From Acidobacteriota bacterium (lineage in GTDB: Bacteria > Acidobacteriota > Terriglobia > Acidiferrales > UBA7541), in NCBI GenBank assembly GCA_003223255.1, contig QHYJ01000072.1:17300-81299 (forward strand): a DNA stretch of 64,000 bases. The letters are read 5' to 3'. The notes under the pieces are model-generated. The model saw nothing but the letters and a program-made list of their open reading frames with translations, ran no database searches and was not told the DNA's origin. Shown here piece after piece: positions 16,831-25,222 of this stretch. How positions within the stretch are numbered: position 1 is the stretch's first letter; every line of letters begins with the position of its first letter. The position numbers were made by a program, and so were the translations under genes.

Positions 16831-18031
16831 AAAACTCTGGAGGTTGAGCCCTGCGGCTCTTGTGTTCAAAGCCATCCTTGTGGCTATCGCTGCGGATGCC
16901 CTGCTCCTCGCGTTCATTTTCTTGCGCCGAACCTACCGCAGACGATTCTTCGCCAAGCGCGATGCGCGCGTTTTCGAGTTTCGGCTTCAATGGGACGCGC
17001 TGATCTCCGGAAAGATTCCCTATGAAACATGGCGAAGGAAAACATTCGACAGACGAATTGTGGAGGCCCTCGCGCTAGATGCCTTCGAAGCTGCGGGGCC
17101 GGAGGAATCCGCGCGCCTGCTGAAATTCATGCGTGCGAGCGGGCTCATCCAAAAACGCATCTTCGAGGCGCAAAACCTGAAGGGCTGGAGGCGCATGCGA
17201 GCGCTCGTGGCGCTCGGCAGAACGCGCGCCCCGGAAGGAGTTCATGCGCTGGCTGAAGCCCTGCGGGATGGTCATCTCGAAGTGAGACTTGCAGCCCTCC
17301 GCGGGTTGGGCAGGACCGCATGTCCGCAGGCGGCCGAGGAAATACTGGCGTGGGTGGGAGAAGCCGGATTGCAGGTGCCTGCGCTGCCACTGCAAAGCGC
17401 CCTCATCCAGTGTTGTACGGAGCGGCCTCAGCTGCTTCTGCCCTTCGTGAAGAGAGCCGAAGGAACGTTGCGGGAAATTTTGGGAAGAGTCCTTGGCGAG
17501 GTGGCAACGCCCGCGCTCGGCTTTGAGCTGCTGCAGTTTGTAGATGACGAACACGAAGAACTGCGAGCTGCCGCGGCGCGTGCCATGGCGCAAGCGGACT
17601 CGAGCTTGGCCTTGGACGCTCTTGCCGAACTTGCCCAAGACCGTACCTGGTTCGTGCGCTTGCGAGCCATCATCGGGCTAGGCCAGCTCGCAGACCCGCG
17701 CGCGCTTCCCACACTGCTGACGGCACTGACCGACTCAAACCGCTTGGTTCGAATCCGGGCTGCGGAAGCCCTGGTGCAATTCCGGGCGGAGATGGTTCCG
17801 ATTTTTCGGCAAGTTGTTCAACTGCGGGACCGCTACGGACTCCACGCCTATCTCACTGCCATCGAGAATGGCGACTTGCGCGGAAAGCTCGAGGCGCAAC
17901 TCCAGAACAACACAAAAATCATGGGTGAACAAAAAGGCGTTTTGCTGAAAGTGCTGCAGACGGGTGCCATGCCGTTGAAGGACAGGCTGACAACACAAGA
18001 CGTTCTTAACCCGGCAGGGCTACGGCAATGA
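16814..18031 (+). CDS. HEAT-repeat membrane-anchored protein
   Basis: This is a 405-residue protein with one N-terminal transmembrane helix (about residues 14-38). HEAT-like repeats follow across about 110-330, for example EVRLAALRGLG, ELRAAAARAMAQAD, FVRLRAIIGLGQLADPRALP and RLVRIRAAEALVQF. Such repeats are protein-binding scaffolds. It overlaps the TPR/barrel gene by 17 bases and the glycosyltransferase gene by 4 bases. It probably assembles the polysaccharide synthase at the inner membrane. Confidence 0.8.
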   Translation: MTSIFEKLWRLSPAALVFKAILVAIAADALLLAFIFLRRTYRRRFFAKRDARVFEFRLQWDALISGKIPYETWRRKTFDRRIVEALALDAFEAAGPEESARLLKFMRASGLIQKRIFEAQNLKGWRRMRALVALGRTRAPEGVHALAEALRDGHLEVRLAALRGLGRTACPQAAEEILAWVGEAGLQVPALPLQSALIQCCTERPQLLLPFVKRAEGTLREILGRVLGEVATPALGFELLQFVDDEHEELRAAAARAMAQADSSLALDALAELAQDRTWFVRLRAIIGLGQLADPRALPTLLTALTDSNRLVRIRAAEALVQFRAEMVPIFRQVVQLRDRYGLHAYLTAIENGDLRGKLEAQLQNNTKIMGEQKGVLLKVLQTGAMPLKDRLTTQDVLNPAGLRQ

Positions 18032-19440
18032 TCCGATTCCTGGAAATCTCGAATCACACCTTTTTCTGGTACTACCTGGCCAGCAATCTTGCGTACCTCC
18101 TGATGTTGATTACCGCGCTTAAAACCAGCGCCATGCATCAGCGCAGGCTCGAAAGTCACCGGCTCAATTGGTTCAAAGAAATGCCGATGACGCCGCCAAT
18201 TACCCTCATTGTACCTGCGCATAATGAGGAGGCTTCGATTCGCGTGAACATCCGTAACCTGTTGAAGCTGGATTACCCTGAGCTGGAAATCATCGTGGTT
18301 AACGACGGCTCCCGGGACCGCACGCTGGAAGAATTATGCGAGGAGTTTCGCTTACGGCGACTGCGGGCCGTGTATGTTGCCGAGACCAAGAGTGCCCCCG
18401 TGCGCGGATTGTATCGGAGCGATGTGCACTCCAATCTGATGGTGATTGACAAGGTTGCCGCGGGAAACAAAGCCGACGCCATCAATGCAGGTTTGAATGC
18501 GGCAACCTCTCCTTATGTTTGTATCGTCGATGCAGACTCCGTCCTGGAACGCGACGCTTTGCTGCGCATCATGGTGCCCATTCTGGAGGATCCCAAACGC
18601 GTGGTGGCCGTGGGCGGCATCGTCCGCGTCCTGAACGGCTCGGAACTTGTTGAAGGACAATTGCGGCGCGTGCGCATGCCCCGCAAGAGCATCGAAGCCA
18701 TCCAGGTCATCGAATATCTCCGAGCATTCCTGATTGGCCGTGAGGCTTGGGCGCAGGGCAACATGCTGACGATCATCTCCGGCGCGTTTGGCGTGTTTCG
18801 AACGGATCTCGTCCGTGCGATTGGCGGTTACCGCGCAAGCTCTATCGGAGAAGACATGGATCTGGTGGCGCGGTTGCACCGCCACATGCGGAGGAGAGGG
18901 GCCGATTATCAGGTCCGGTTTGTGCCCGATCCTATGTGCTGGACCGAGGCACCTTCTGATCTTCGCTCGCTCGCAAGGCAGCGCGCGCGCTGGCAGAAGG
19001 GCTTGCTGGACGTGCTCTGGTCCAACCGGGACATGCTCTTCCGGTCGCGCTACGGCAGAATCGGCTGCTTTGCGTTCCCCTATTTATGGCTCTTCGAGTT
19101 ATTCGCGCCGATTATGGAAACGCTCGGTATCGCAACGATTGTCCTGGCGGCGGCACTCAACATTCTCAGCAGGGAGTTTTTTCTGCAATTCCTCATCTTC
19201 GGGTACGCCTTCGCCACCGTAATTTCCATCGGTTCGGTATTACAAGAAGAAATCACCTACAAACGCTACAACGACTGGAAAGACGTCGTTCGGCTCGTGA
19301 GCTACTGCTTCTTCGAGCATTTTCCCTACCGGCAATTACACATGGTCTGGTGCTTGCAAGGACTCTGGCAGTACCTGCTCGGCGACCACCAATGGAAAAC
19401 CGTGAAACGCAAAGGCCTGGTCTCCGCTACAGCCGAATAG
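18028..19440 (+). CDS. Processive family 2 glycosyltransferase (exopolysaccharide synthase)
   Basis: This is a 470-residue membrane enzyme. It has an N-terminal transmembrane segment, the GT-A domain with VPAHNEE near residue 58, the D-A-D-S metal site in VCIVDADSVL and a GED-like SIGEDMDL acceptor region. The Q-R-A-R-W motif of processive synthases is present (RQRARWQKG), followed by C-terminal membrane helices. It resembles PgaC/BcsA/hyaluronan-type synthases; the sugar cannot be read from the sequence. It is the last gene of the operon, and group II intron domain V-VI begins 18 bases after its stop. Confidence 0.88.
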   Translation: MIRFLEISNHTFFWYYLASNLAYLLMLITALKTSAMHQRRLESHRLNWFKEMPMTPPITLIVPAHNEEASIRVNIRNLLKLDYPELEIIVVNDGSRDRTLEELCEEFRLRRLRAVYVAETKSAPVRGLYRSDVHSNLMVIDKVAAGNKADAINAGLNAATSPYVCIVDADSVLERDALLRIMVPILEDPKRVVAVGGIVRVLNGSELVEGQLRRVRMPRKSIEAIQVIEYLRAFLIGREAWAQGNMLTIISGAFGVFRTDLVRAIGGYRASSIGEDMDLVARLHRHMRRRGADYQVRFVPDPMCWTEAPSDLRSLARQRARWQKGLLDVLWSNRDMLFRSRYGRIGCFAFPYLWLFELFAPIMETLGIATIVLAAALNILSREFFLQFLIFGYAFATVISIGSVLQEEITYKRYNDWKDVVRLVSYCFFEHFPYRQLHMVWCLQGLWQYLLGDHQWKTVKRKGLVSATAE

Positions 19441-19457
19441 CCTCTAGGACCCTTGGT

Positions 19458-19533
19458 GAGTCGTATGAGCTGAGAGGCTCACGTCTGGTTCTGAGAGGGC
19501 GCGGGGGGTGAAACTCCGCCGCGCTACTCGCCC
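19458..19533 (+). mobile_element. Group II intron 3' end (domains V and VI)
   Basis: Positions 19458-19491 read as the domain V hairpin, beginning GAGTCGTATGAG and closing with GGTTC. A domain VI stem (about 19492-19530) follows, with a CTACTCG end that contains the usual branch-point A region. It matches the bacterial group II pattern of domains V and VI. No reverse transcriptase precedes it; the glycosyltransferase gene does. It may now serve as the 3' end or terminator of the exopolysaccharide transcript. Confidence 0.75.
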
Positions 19534-19902
19534 AGGCAAGCTGGATCACCTCCGAATTGGCTAAGGATCAGGCGATAGTGCTAAGGTGGTTTTCCATTGA
19601 ACACAGGGCACAAGTGTGAGCAAACGGCTAGAATCGAAGCATGCCGTTTCAAAAACGCATCCTATTTAGTCTGATGCTCTTTTGATAATGGCGGAAAACT
19701 CATCGGCTCAGGAGGTCACACGCCGGGCATTCCTGTTTGGGACTCCACAGCGTCTTCGCGGATAAACAAGGGAATTTTACGATTGTATATTGATTTGGTC
19801 CGTCCGTCTTGCCCAATGAGAGCGAAATCTCAGGTGAGGCTAGGGCGTTCGGAGAGGGCAGGCAGGAATGCCTGTTCTTACCGACGGAGAGCGGGCTTTT
19901 CT
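19534..19902. other. Intergenic region after the intron end
   Basis: No gene is supported. At 19540-19553 the sequence GCTGGATCACCTCC is identical to the conserved 3' end of bacterial 16S rRNA. A 10-bp inverted repeat GGCATTCCTG / CAGGAATGCC occurs at 19726-19735 and 19863-19872. The region lies between the convergent exopolysaccharide operon and the catabolic island and is a plausible recombination boundary. Confidence 0.4.
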
Positions 19903-20757
19903 TTACGGTTTCGCAGACAGCCGCAGAAGTTCGCCAAGACGGCGCAATACGCGGTGTGGCCGCCTGCTGAGGGGCTGGGCCTTCCAATCCCGCGCACTGG
20001 TAATGCCGGTGGTGACTGCGAAGCCGATGGCACGCCCGCGGCGAGCCATGATCATTTCCACGAGCGGATCATCCCCCACCACGCCTATTCTGCGCATGGG
20101 AATGCGGAGTTTTCGGGCGACAAACCGCAGCGCGTGAAGAGAAGGCTTGCCGGTGAGAATCATTGGCGATCGTGTCATCTTGCGCACGGCAGTGGCAATG
20201 GCGTGGGAATAGCCCATGGTCTTGCCGCCAGCCGTGGCGAAGAACGGAACGTCCGAAGCGACGTAGAGTTCGGCCCCGTTCCAAATGGCCCTGATGGCCG
20301 CCTCGATGTCTTTCATGCAGCAGTTCGGATGCCAGCCAATGTAGACCGCTTCTGCTTCCTCGGCACCGTCCTGGCCGGTGACGAGGGTTTGGATTCCGGC
20401 CTCCACCAGGACACGAGCGACGCCAGGGGTACCAAGAACCAGGGCCCGCTTTACCCCTCGGCGGAGCATCAGATCCGCCGCCACACTGGACGGAGTGAGC
20501 AATGCCTCGTCAGCGATGGGCAGGCCAAGAGCGCGCAGCTTGGGCGCTTGCTCGGCTGCAGGATAGGCGGTCCCGTTTGTGAACACCACGAACGGAATAC
20601 TGCGGGCCTTCAGGTCGGTCAGCACCTCGATGGCGCCGGGGAGCAACTGGTAGCCGTCCAGGGATCTGTCGGTTAAGACGAGCGTGCCATCAAGATCAAA
20701 CAGGAAGCCCGCAACATGTCCCAAAGACTTTTTCGAGCTGTTCCGTGAACCGCTCAT
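19903..20757 (-). CDS. HAD-superfamily (IIA) phosphatase, acetovanillone-type cluster
   Basis: This is a 284-residue HAD hydrolase with motif I FLFDLDGTLV (nucleophile and acid Asp), motif II VFTNGT, a lysine in LTGKPS, and motif IV GVVGDDPLVEM. The long cap between them marks the NagD/IIA subfamily. In the described acetovanillone and 4-hydroxyacetophenone pathways a HAD phosphatase removes the phosphate from the phosphorylated aryl ketone after carboxylation. The gene overlaps the carboxyltransferase gene by 4 bases and is last in the same leftward operon, which supports that role here. Substrate is inferred from context. Confidence 0.82.
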   Translation of the reverse strand: MSGSRNSSKKSLGHVAGFLFDLDGTLVLTDRSLDGYQLLPGAIEVLTDLKARSIPFVVFTNGTAYPAAEQAPKLRALGLPIADEALLTPSSVAADLMLRRGVKRALVLGTPGVARVLVEAGIQTLVTGQDGAEEAEAVYIGWHPNCCMKDIEAAIRAIWNGAELYVASDVPFFATAGGKTMGYSHAIATAVRKMTRSPMILTGKPSLHALRFVARKLRIPMRRIGVVGDDPLVEMIMARRGRAIGFAVTTGITSARDWKAQPLSRRPHRVLRRLGELLRLSAKP

Positions 20758-22247
20758 CGTCGTACGGTGGCCCCCAGCGAAGTTGACCGGCTGGTCATTT
20801 CCAGCCGGAAGCCTGGCTTGACCGCGGAGATGTGTGAGATGTCACGGCGGGAGCAAAGATACCGGATCAGCTTCTTTACGGGAACCACGTCGGGATCGTA
20901 GGTCTGCGGCGCAGGACCTGCAGCCTTCATTGCATCCACCTGCTCGGCTGGCATGGTGACGCGAAGGAGGAGCTCCTCATCGGAGAGGAGGGATCCGATG
21001 CGACGACGCAGTTCGGCCAGAGACGGCATCCCAGGCTCCTGGCGAAGTTCGCGTGTGCGCGGCAAGGAATCGATGCGGTCCATCACCTCCCGCGCGATGG
21101 GGATGTTCGGTTTTCCGAACCTGCCCAAGGCATAACGGATGACCTCGTCGGGCACGGTGCCATAGCGCTCCGCGGCGGTGACATTGATGACCGCTTGGGC
21201 CAAAAGCAATTGAGAGAACGGCGTCATCACGATAGGCCAGCCCAACTCTTTGCGCACGCGGCCCAGCTCTTCGATCACAGCGGGCTCGAGGTGCGAAAGC
21301 CTGACCTCCGCAATGTGTCGTCGCATGGTGCCCACCATTCCCCCTGGCAACTGATGATGGAAATAGCCTGCGTCAAAAGCTTGTGGTTGACCCGCCGGTA
21401 ATCCTTCGGCTTCTGCCAAGCGAGTAAAGTAGCGCCCCACTTCGGCGAGAGCTTGGTCGTCCACATCCACTTGATGACCGAACTCGCGTAGGTTGGCTAG
21501 CACTCGCCCGGAAGGCGGGTTGGAAATTCCATCGCTGGCCGCACCTGAGGCACATTGCACAGCGCTCACTCCCCATTCCGGCGCGTTCATATACACCAAT
21601 TCACCCAAGCCAATCGTGCAGTGGGAATGAAGCTCGAGAGGCTTATCGCCAATCACTGCCTTGATCGCCGGAATGAGCGTGGAGGCACGCAGCGGCGTCA
21701 GAAGGCCGCCGGGATCCTTAAGATAGAGAGCGTCTACGTGCGGGCTGGCGGCAAGCTGGCGAGCGCAAGCAACGTAGTGAGCATCATCGTGAATGGGGCT
21801 CACTGTAAACACCAAAGCAGTGACGACGTATTGGCCGCCGGCCTCCTTGATCATGCGGGCACAGGCGAGGTTGGAATCGGCATTGTTCATAGGGTCGGCC
21901 AGCGCGAAGCGGCGAATTCCGTGACGCACGAGGGTTCGGAATGCCAGGGCCATGAACTCGGGATTTGCCGTCTCCCAGGAGATAAAGCGGAAGCCAGTGG
22001 AAAGGAACTGCAGAGGCGTGTTTGGCATTGCCTTGGCGGTCAGGCGGATGCGCTCCCAGGGGTCTTCGCGCTTGTAGCGAACGGCAACGGCCATATGAGT
22101 GGACGTGGTGAAGTCAATGGCTTTGAAACCTACCCGATTCATGATTGGCGCGACGCCTAGAGTCTTGGCGGTGTCGATCCCTAACGCTGCCCAGAGGCTC
22201 TGGTTGCCATCACGCAGCGAGGTTTCAACGAGCTGGATGTTAGCCAT
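20754..22247 (-). CDS. Biotin-dependent carboxylase, carboxyltransferase subunit (PycB/OadA-like)
   Basis: This is a 497-residue TIM-barrel carboxyltransferase. It has ETSLRDGNQSLWA (metal Asp and substrate loop), LYLKDPGGLL (the lysine that is carbamylated in relatives) and LELHSHCTIGLGE (H-x-H metal ligands). The fold is that of oxaloacetate decarboxylase alpha and pyruvate carboxylase B, but there is no C-terminal biotinyl domain. That domain is supplied by the separate gene at 23612-24079. The context with a PEP-synthase-like kinase pair points to carboxylation of a phosphorylated hydroxyacetophenone rather than pyruvate. An ordinary pyruvate carboxylase is the main alternative. Confidence 0.85.
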   Translation of the reverse strand: MANIQLVETSLRDGNQSLWAALGIDTAKTLGVAPIMNRVGFKAIDFTTSTHMAVAVRYKREDPWERIRLTAKAMPNTPLQFLSTGFRFISWETANPEFMALAFRTLVRHGIRRFALADPMNNADSNLACARMIKEAGGQYVVTALVFTVSPIHDDAHYVACARQLAASPHVDALYLKDPGGLLTPLRASTLIPAIKAVIGDKPLELHSHCTIGLGELVYMNAPEWGVSAVQCASGAASDGISNPPSGRVLANLREFGHQVDVDDQALAEVGRYFTRLAEAEGLPAGQPQAFDAGYFHHQLPGGMVGTMRRHIAEVRLSHLEPAVIEELGRVRKELGWPIVMTPFSQLLLAQAVINVTAAERYGTVPDEVIRYALGRFGKPNIPIAREVMDRIDSLPRTRELRQEPGMPSLAELRRRIGSLLSDEELLLRVTMPAEQVDAMKAAGPAPQTYDPDVVPVKKLIRYLCSRRDISHISAVKPGFRLEMTSRSTSLGATVRR

Positions 22248-22250
22248 CGG

Positions 22251-23615
22251 TCAGGCCTCCGGCAGGACGCGGCGCCGCTCCAGAAATCGGGGCAAGTAGG
22301 ACGTGTCAACACCGCCTTTTTCAAACTCAGGATCGGCCAATATCTCGGCGTGGAAAGGAAGATTCGTGGCGACGCCATCGATGCGCGTTTGGGCGATTGC
22401 CAGGCGGAGGCGCTCGAGGGTTGAGGCACGGTCGGCGGCATGGACGATTATTTTGGCTATCAGTGAGTCATAAAAGGGCGGGATGCATGCGCCAGGGCCA
22501 ATATGCGTATCGACCCTGATTCCTTCACCAGAAGGCCAAACGACTGAGCGAATGGTGCCCGGGCTGGGACGGAAGTTATGGGCGGGGTCTTCGGCGTTGA
22601 GTCTGCACTCGATGGCGCATCCTTCCGGCCGGATATTTTCTTGCTGCAGAAGCAGGCCTTGGCCATTCGCGACGGCAATTTGCTCGGCCACAAGGTCAAA
22701 GCCGGTCACGGCCTCGGTGACCGGGTGCTCGACTTGGATTCGGGCGTTCATTTCAAGGAAGTAAAAGGCGTCTCGTTCCAGATCGACTAGGAATTCGACC
22801 GTTCCGGCGCTGCGGTAGGCCAAGCGTTCGGCGAACTGCACCGCGGCGGCACGGATGCGAGAAAGAAAGTCTTCGGAGAGAGCCGGAGCCGGCGTTTCTT
22901 CAATCAGCTTCTGATATCGGCGCTGGACCGAACAGTCGCGTTCCCCGAGATGTACCACGTTGCCTTGGCCATCTCCTAAGATTTGGACCTCCACATGACG
23001 AGCACGGGTGATGAACCGTTCCAAGTAGAGCCGTGTGTCGCCAAAGGCTGAGCCTGCCTCGGCGGCGGCGAGCTCCATGGCTTCGGGCAGATCCTCCAGG
23101 CGGTCGACCTTCTTCATGCCGCGACCGCCACCCCCGCCAGCAGCCTTAATCAAGAAAGGGGGGCCGATTTCGCGACCGAGCGCCAGGGCCTCACCGGTTG
23201 TTTCCACCGGGTCACCAGGGACGGTCGGTACGCCAGCGGCTTCTGCTTCGCTTCGCGCGCGGAGCTTATCACCTGCGGCTTCGATCTGGCCTGATGTCGG
23301 ACCGATGAAGATCAGGCCCTGCTCTTCGCAGAGTCTAGCCAGGGCAGTATGTTCCGACAGGAACCCGTAACCTGGATGGATGGCGTCGGCCCGCACGCCC
23401 AGCGCAGCTTGCACGATAGTGTCGGCTTTGAGATAGCTTTCGGAGGGGTGGGCCGGCCCGATGCATAAGGCACGGTGCGCAAGCTTCGCCGGCGGGGAGT
23501 CCAAGTCGGCCTCCGAGGCCGCTAACACGGTTTCGATGCCGAGCGCCCGGCAGGTGCGGATCACTCGCACGGCGATCTCGCCACGGTTCGCGATGAGGAT
23601 GCGGCGGATGGTCAT
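22251..23615 (-). CDS. Biotin carboxylase subunit (AccC/PycA-like)
   Basis: This is a 454-residue ATP-grasp enzyme. It starts RRILIANRGEIAVRVIRTCR and has the ATP loop AAGGGGGRGMKKV. It also has the catalytic segment EMNARIQVEHPVTE and the C-terminal domain with RLNAEDPAHNFRPSPG. It carboxylates the biotin on the adjacent carrier with bicarbonate and ATP. It overlaps the carrier gene by 4 bases and is followed by the carboxyltransferase after 3 bases, so the three form one enzyme complex. Confidence 0.92.
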   Translation of the reverse strand: MTIRRILIANRGEIAVRVIRTCRALGIETVLAASEADLDSPPAKLAHRALCIGPAHPSESYLKADTIVQAALGVRADAIHPGYGFLSEHTALARLCEEQGLIFIGPTSGQIEAAGDKLRARSEAEAAGVPTVPGDPVETTGEALALGREIGPPFLIKAAGGGGGRGMKKVDRLEDLPEAMELAAAEAGSAFGDTRLYLERFITRARHVEVQILGDGQGNVVHLGERDCSVQRRYQKLIEETPAPALSEDFLSRIRAAAVQFAERLAYRSAGTVEFLVDLERDAFYFLEMNARIQVEHPVTEAVTGFDLVAEQIAVANGQGLLLQQENIRPEGCAIECRLNAEDPAHNFRPSPGTIRSVVWPSGEGIRVDTHIGPGACIPPFYDSLIAKIIVHAADRASTLERLRLAIAQTRIDGVATNLPFHAEILADPEFEKGGVDTSYLPRFLERRRVLPEA

Positions 23616-24079
23616 GGCGAAGGCTCGGGGCGCACACGCAACAGAACCTCTCCATATTCGACCAGCGAGCCATTCTCGGGCAGGATTTCGACGACCTCGC
23701 CCTTCACACCGGCGGGGACGGAGTTCATCAGTTTCATCACCTCAATGATGCCGATCACCGTGCCTTCTTCTACTTTGGAGCCCACCTCTATGAAAGGCGG
23801 CTGCCCTGGCTTTGGAGTACGGTAAAAGATACCGAGAAAGGGAGAGGTGACATCCAAGAGGCCCGGTTTTGAGGGTGGCCTGGCCTTTGAGGTCGGCTGC
23901 GGCGGAGGGACGCCTGTCGCTGTTTGCGCCGCCGCATTATTGTGGGTCTGCGACACGGGCACCGTGCAGCTGCGTTGCAGGTTGAGCTTCATGCCGTCCA
24001 TTTCGAGCGACAAGCTGTCGAAACGCGATTGCTCAAGCAGCTTTATAATCTCGGCTACATCCTTGGCCGTGAGAGTCAA
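23612..24079 (-). CDS. Biotin carboxyl carrier protein
   Basis: This is a 155-residue protein with an N-terminal helical domain, an Ala/Pro/Gln linker, and a C-terminal biotinyl domain. The biotinylation site is EVMKLMNSV, with the lysine near residue 117. It resembles AccB. It is coupled by 4-base overlaps to the kinase-like gene upstream and to the biotin carboxylase downstream, so all were probably selected to be made together. Confidence 0.92.
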   Translation of the reverse strand: MTLTAKDVAEIIKLLEQSRFDSLSLEMDGMKLNLQRSCTVPVSQTHNNAAAQTATGVPPPQPTSKARPPSKPGLLDVTSPFLGIFYRTPKPGQPPFIEVGSKVEEGTVIGIIEVMKLMNSVPAGVKGEVVEILPENGSLVEYGEVLLRVRPEPSP

Positions 24080-25221
24080 CGGCGGCCTCCAAAAATGTTC
24101 ATGACGTGCAGGAGGGGGTTCTCTGTGGGTTTGGCGACAGGGGTCTGGTCCCTGGCCGCCCAGACTGTCTCGGGGCGGCTTTGCAACACTAGAATTTCGC
24201 CGGAGCGGTCAATGGCCCATTCGATGTCCTGTGGCTGGCCGTAATGTCGCTCGACTTTGCGGGCGATGTCCTTCAGAGCGGCTAGTTCCTGATCACTGAC
24301 GGAGGACTCGCGGCGAAGATTTTCTGGCGTGTCCACTTCACGCGTGCCGCCGCCAGCGCCGGGCACATGCTGAATGTGCTTGTCCGAGATGTGGCGCACG
24401 GAGATTTCGCCGGTTATCTTGGAAATGACAAAGCGATCCGGCGTGACCTCGCCGCTGACCAGCGCTGAGCCCAAGCCCCAAGTCGCCTCGAGGGTGACCA
24501 CCGAGCGGTCCCCGGTGAGCGGACTGCGCGTGAACATCACTCCCGCAGAGCGCGCGTCGACCATGCGCTGCACAACGACAGCCATCGCCACTGTGTTTTC
24601 CGGTATTCGGTGCTTGCGGCGATAGGCGATGGACGGGACGGAATAAAGGCTAGCCCAGCAGGAGCGTACGCGATTCAAAACTGCCTGGGCCCCCATAACC
24701 CACAAAAAGGTGTCCTGCAGGCCAGCGAAACTGCGGCCTTCGGCATCCTCGGTGGTTGCGGAGGAGCGCACCGCTAGAGGCCAGTTGTTCTCGCCGCAGA
24801 AGTCAGTATGTGCCCCGACGATCTCCATGTGCACACTATCTGGCAATGGCGCTTGTTCCAACCGCGCGCGCAGATTTTCGGAAAGAGCGGTGATCCCATT
24901 CAGATCGTGACCCTCCAATTCTGCCACTCCCGCCCGGATTGGGCCGTCTTCTTCCAGCGCGGCGATAAAGCGTTCGAAAGCGGTCGTGCGGATTACAAAG
25001 CCAGGGGGAACCGCTATTCCGGCGTGCGCCAGCTCGCCCAACGAGCCGCCCTTGCCGCCAACTGCTGGGCGATCACTGAGGGTGATATCGGCAAACCAGC
25101 TGATGCTTTCGGATGAGCGCATGGCAAGCCTGTTCAGACGGTCGCTATCGGGGCCGGCGTTTTCCTGTAAAGCATGGGATGCTTTTTCCTTATTCGGTGA
25201 ACTCCCCGACTGCGGTCCCAC
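24076..25221 (-). CDS. PEP-synthase N-domain-like ATP-binding subunit (phenylphosphate-synthase / HpeHI-AcvAB type)
   Basis: This protein (348-381 residues depending on start) matches the PPDK/PEP-synthase N-terminal nucleotide domain. It has SVGGKGGSLGEL-like VGGKGGSLGELAHAG, the ATP motif LAVRSSATTEDAEGRSFAGLQ, and GVMFTRSPLTGDRSVV. It lacks the phosphohistidine and PEP domains. Such split proteins are known from phenylphosphate synthase of Thauera and from the acetovanillone kinases. Homology begins at the Met encoded at 25122 (SISWFADI); a GTG at 25221, one base after the upstream stop, gives the longer form. The true start is unresolved. Confidence 0.82.
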   Translation of the reverse strand: MGPQSGSSPNKEKASHALQENAGPDSDRLNRLAMRSSESISWFADITLSDRPAVGGKGGSLGELAHAGIAVPPGFVIRTTAFERFIAALEEDGPIRAGVAELEGHDLNGITALSENLRARLEQAPLPDSVHMEIVGAHTDFCGENNWPLAVRSSATTEDAEGRSFAGLQDTFLWVMGAQAVLNRVRSCWASLYSVPSIAYRRKHRIPENTVAMAVVVQRMVDARSAGVMFTRSPLTGDRSVVTLEATWGLGSALVSGEVTPDRFVISKITGEISVRHISDKHIQHVPGAGGGTREVDTPENLRRESSVSDQELAALKDIARKVERHYGQPQDIEWAIDRSGEILVLQSRPETVWAARDQTPVAKPTENPLLHVMNIFGGRR

Positions 25222-25222
25222 G

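Noticed and set aside
17745-17759. GGTTCGAATCC resembling a tRNA T-loop
   Set aside because: It falls in the coding frame of the HEAT-repeat protein and no acceptor or anticodon stems surround it.
19726-19872. A 10-bp inverted repeat 127 bases apart, considered as ends of a small insertion element
   Set aside because: No transposase, target duplication or larger terminal repeat is present.
19783-20676. A 297-codon plus-strand open frame across the HAD phosphatase
   Set aside because: It is the complement of a well-supported HAD gene and has no ribosome site or recognisable domain.
21103-21122. Palindrome with the core GTTCGG-N4-CCGAAC like the four intergenic sites
   Set aside because: It encodes the conserved RFGKPN segment of the carboxyltransferase and is explained by codon choice.
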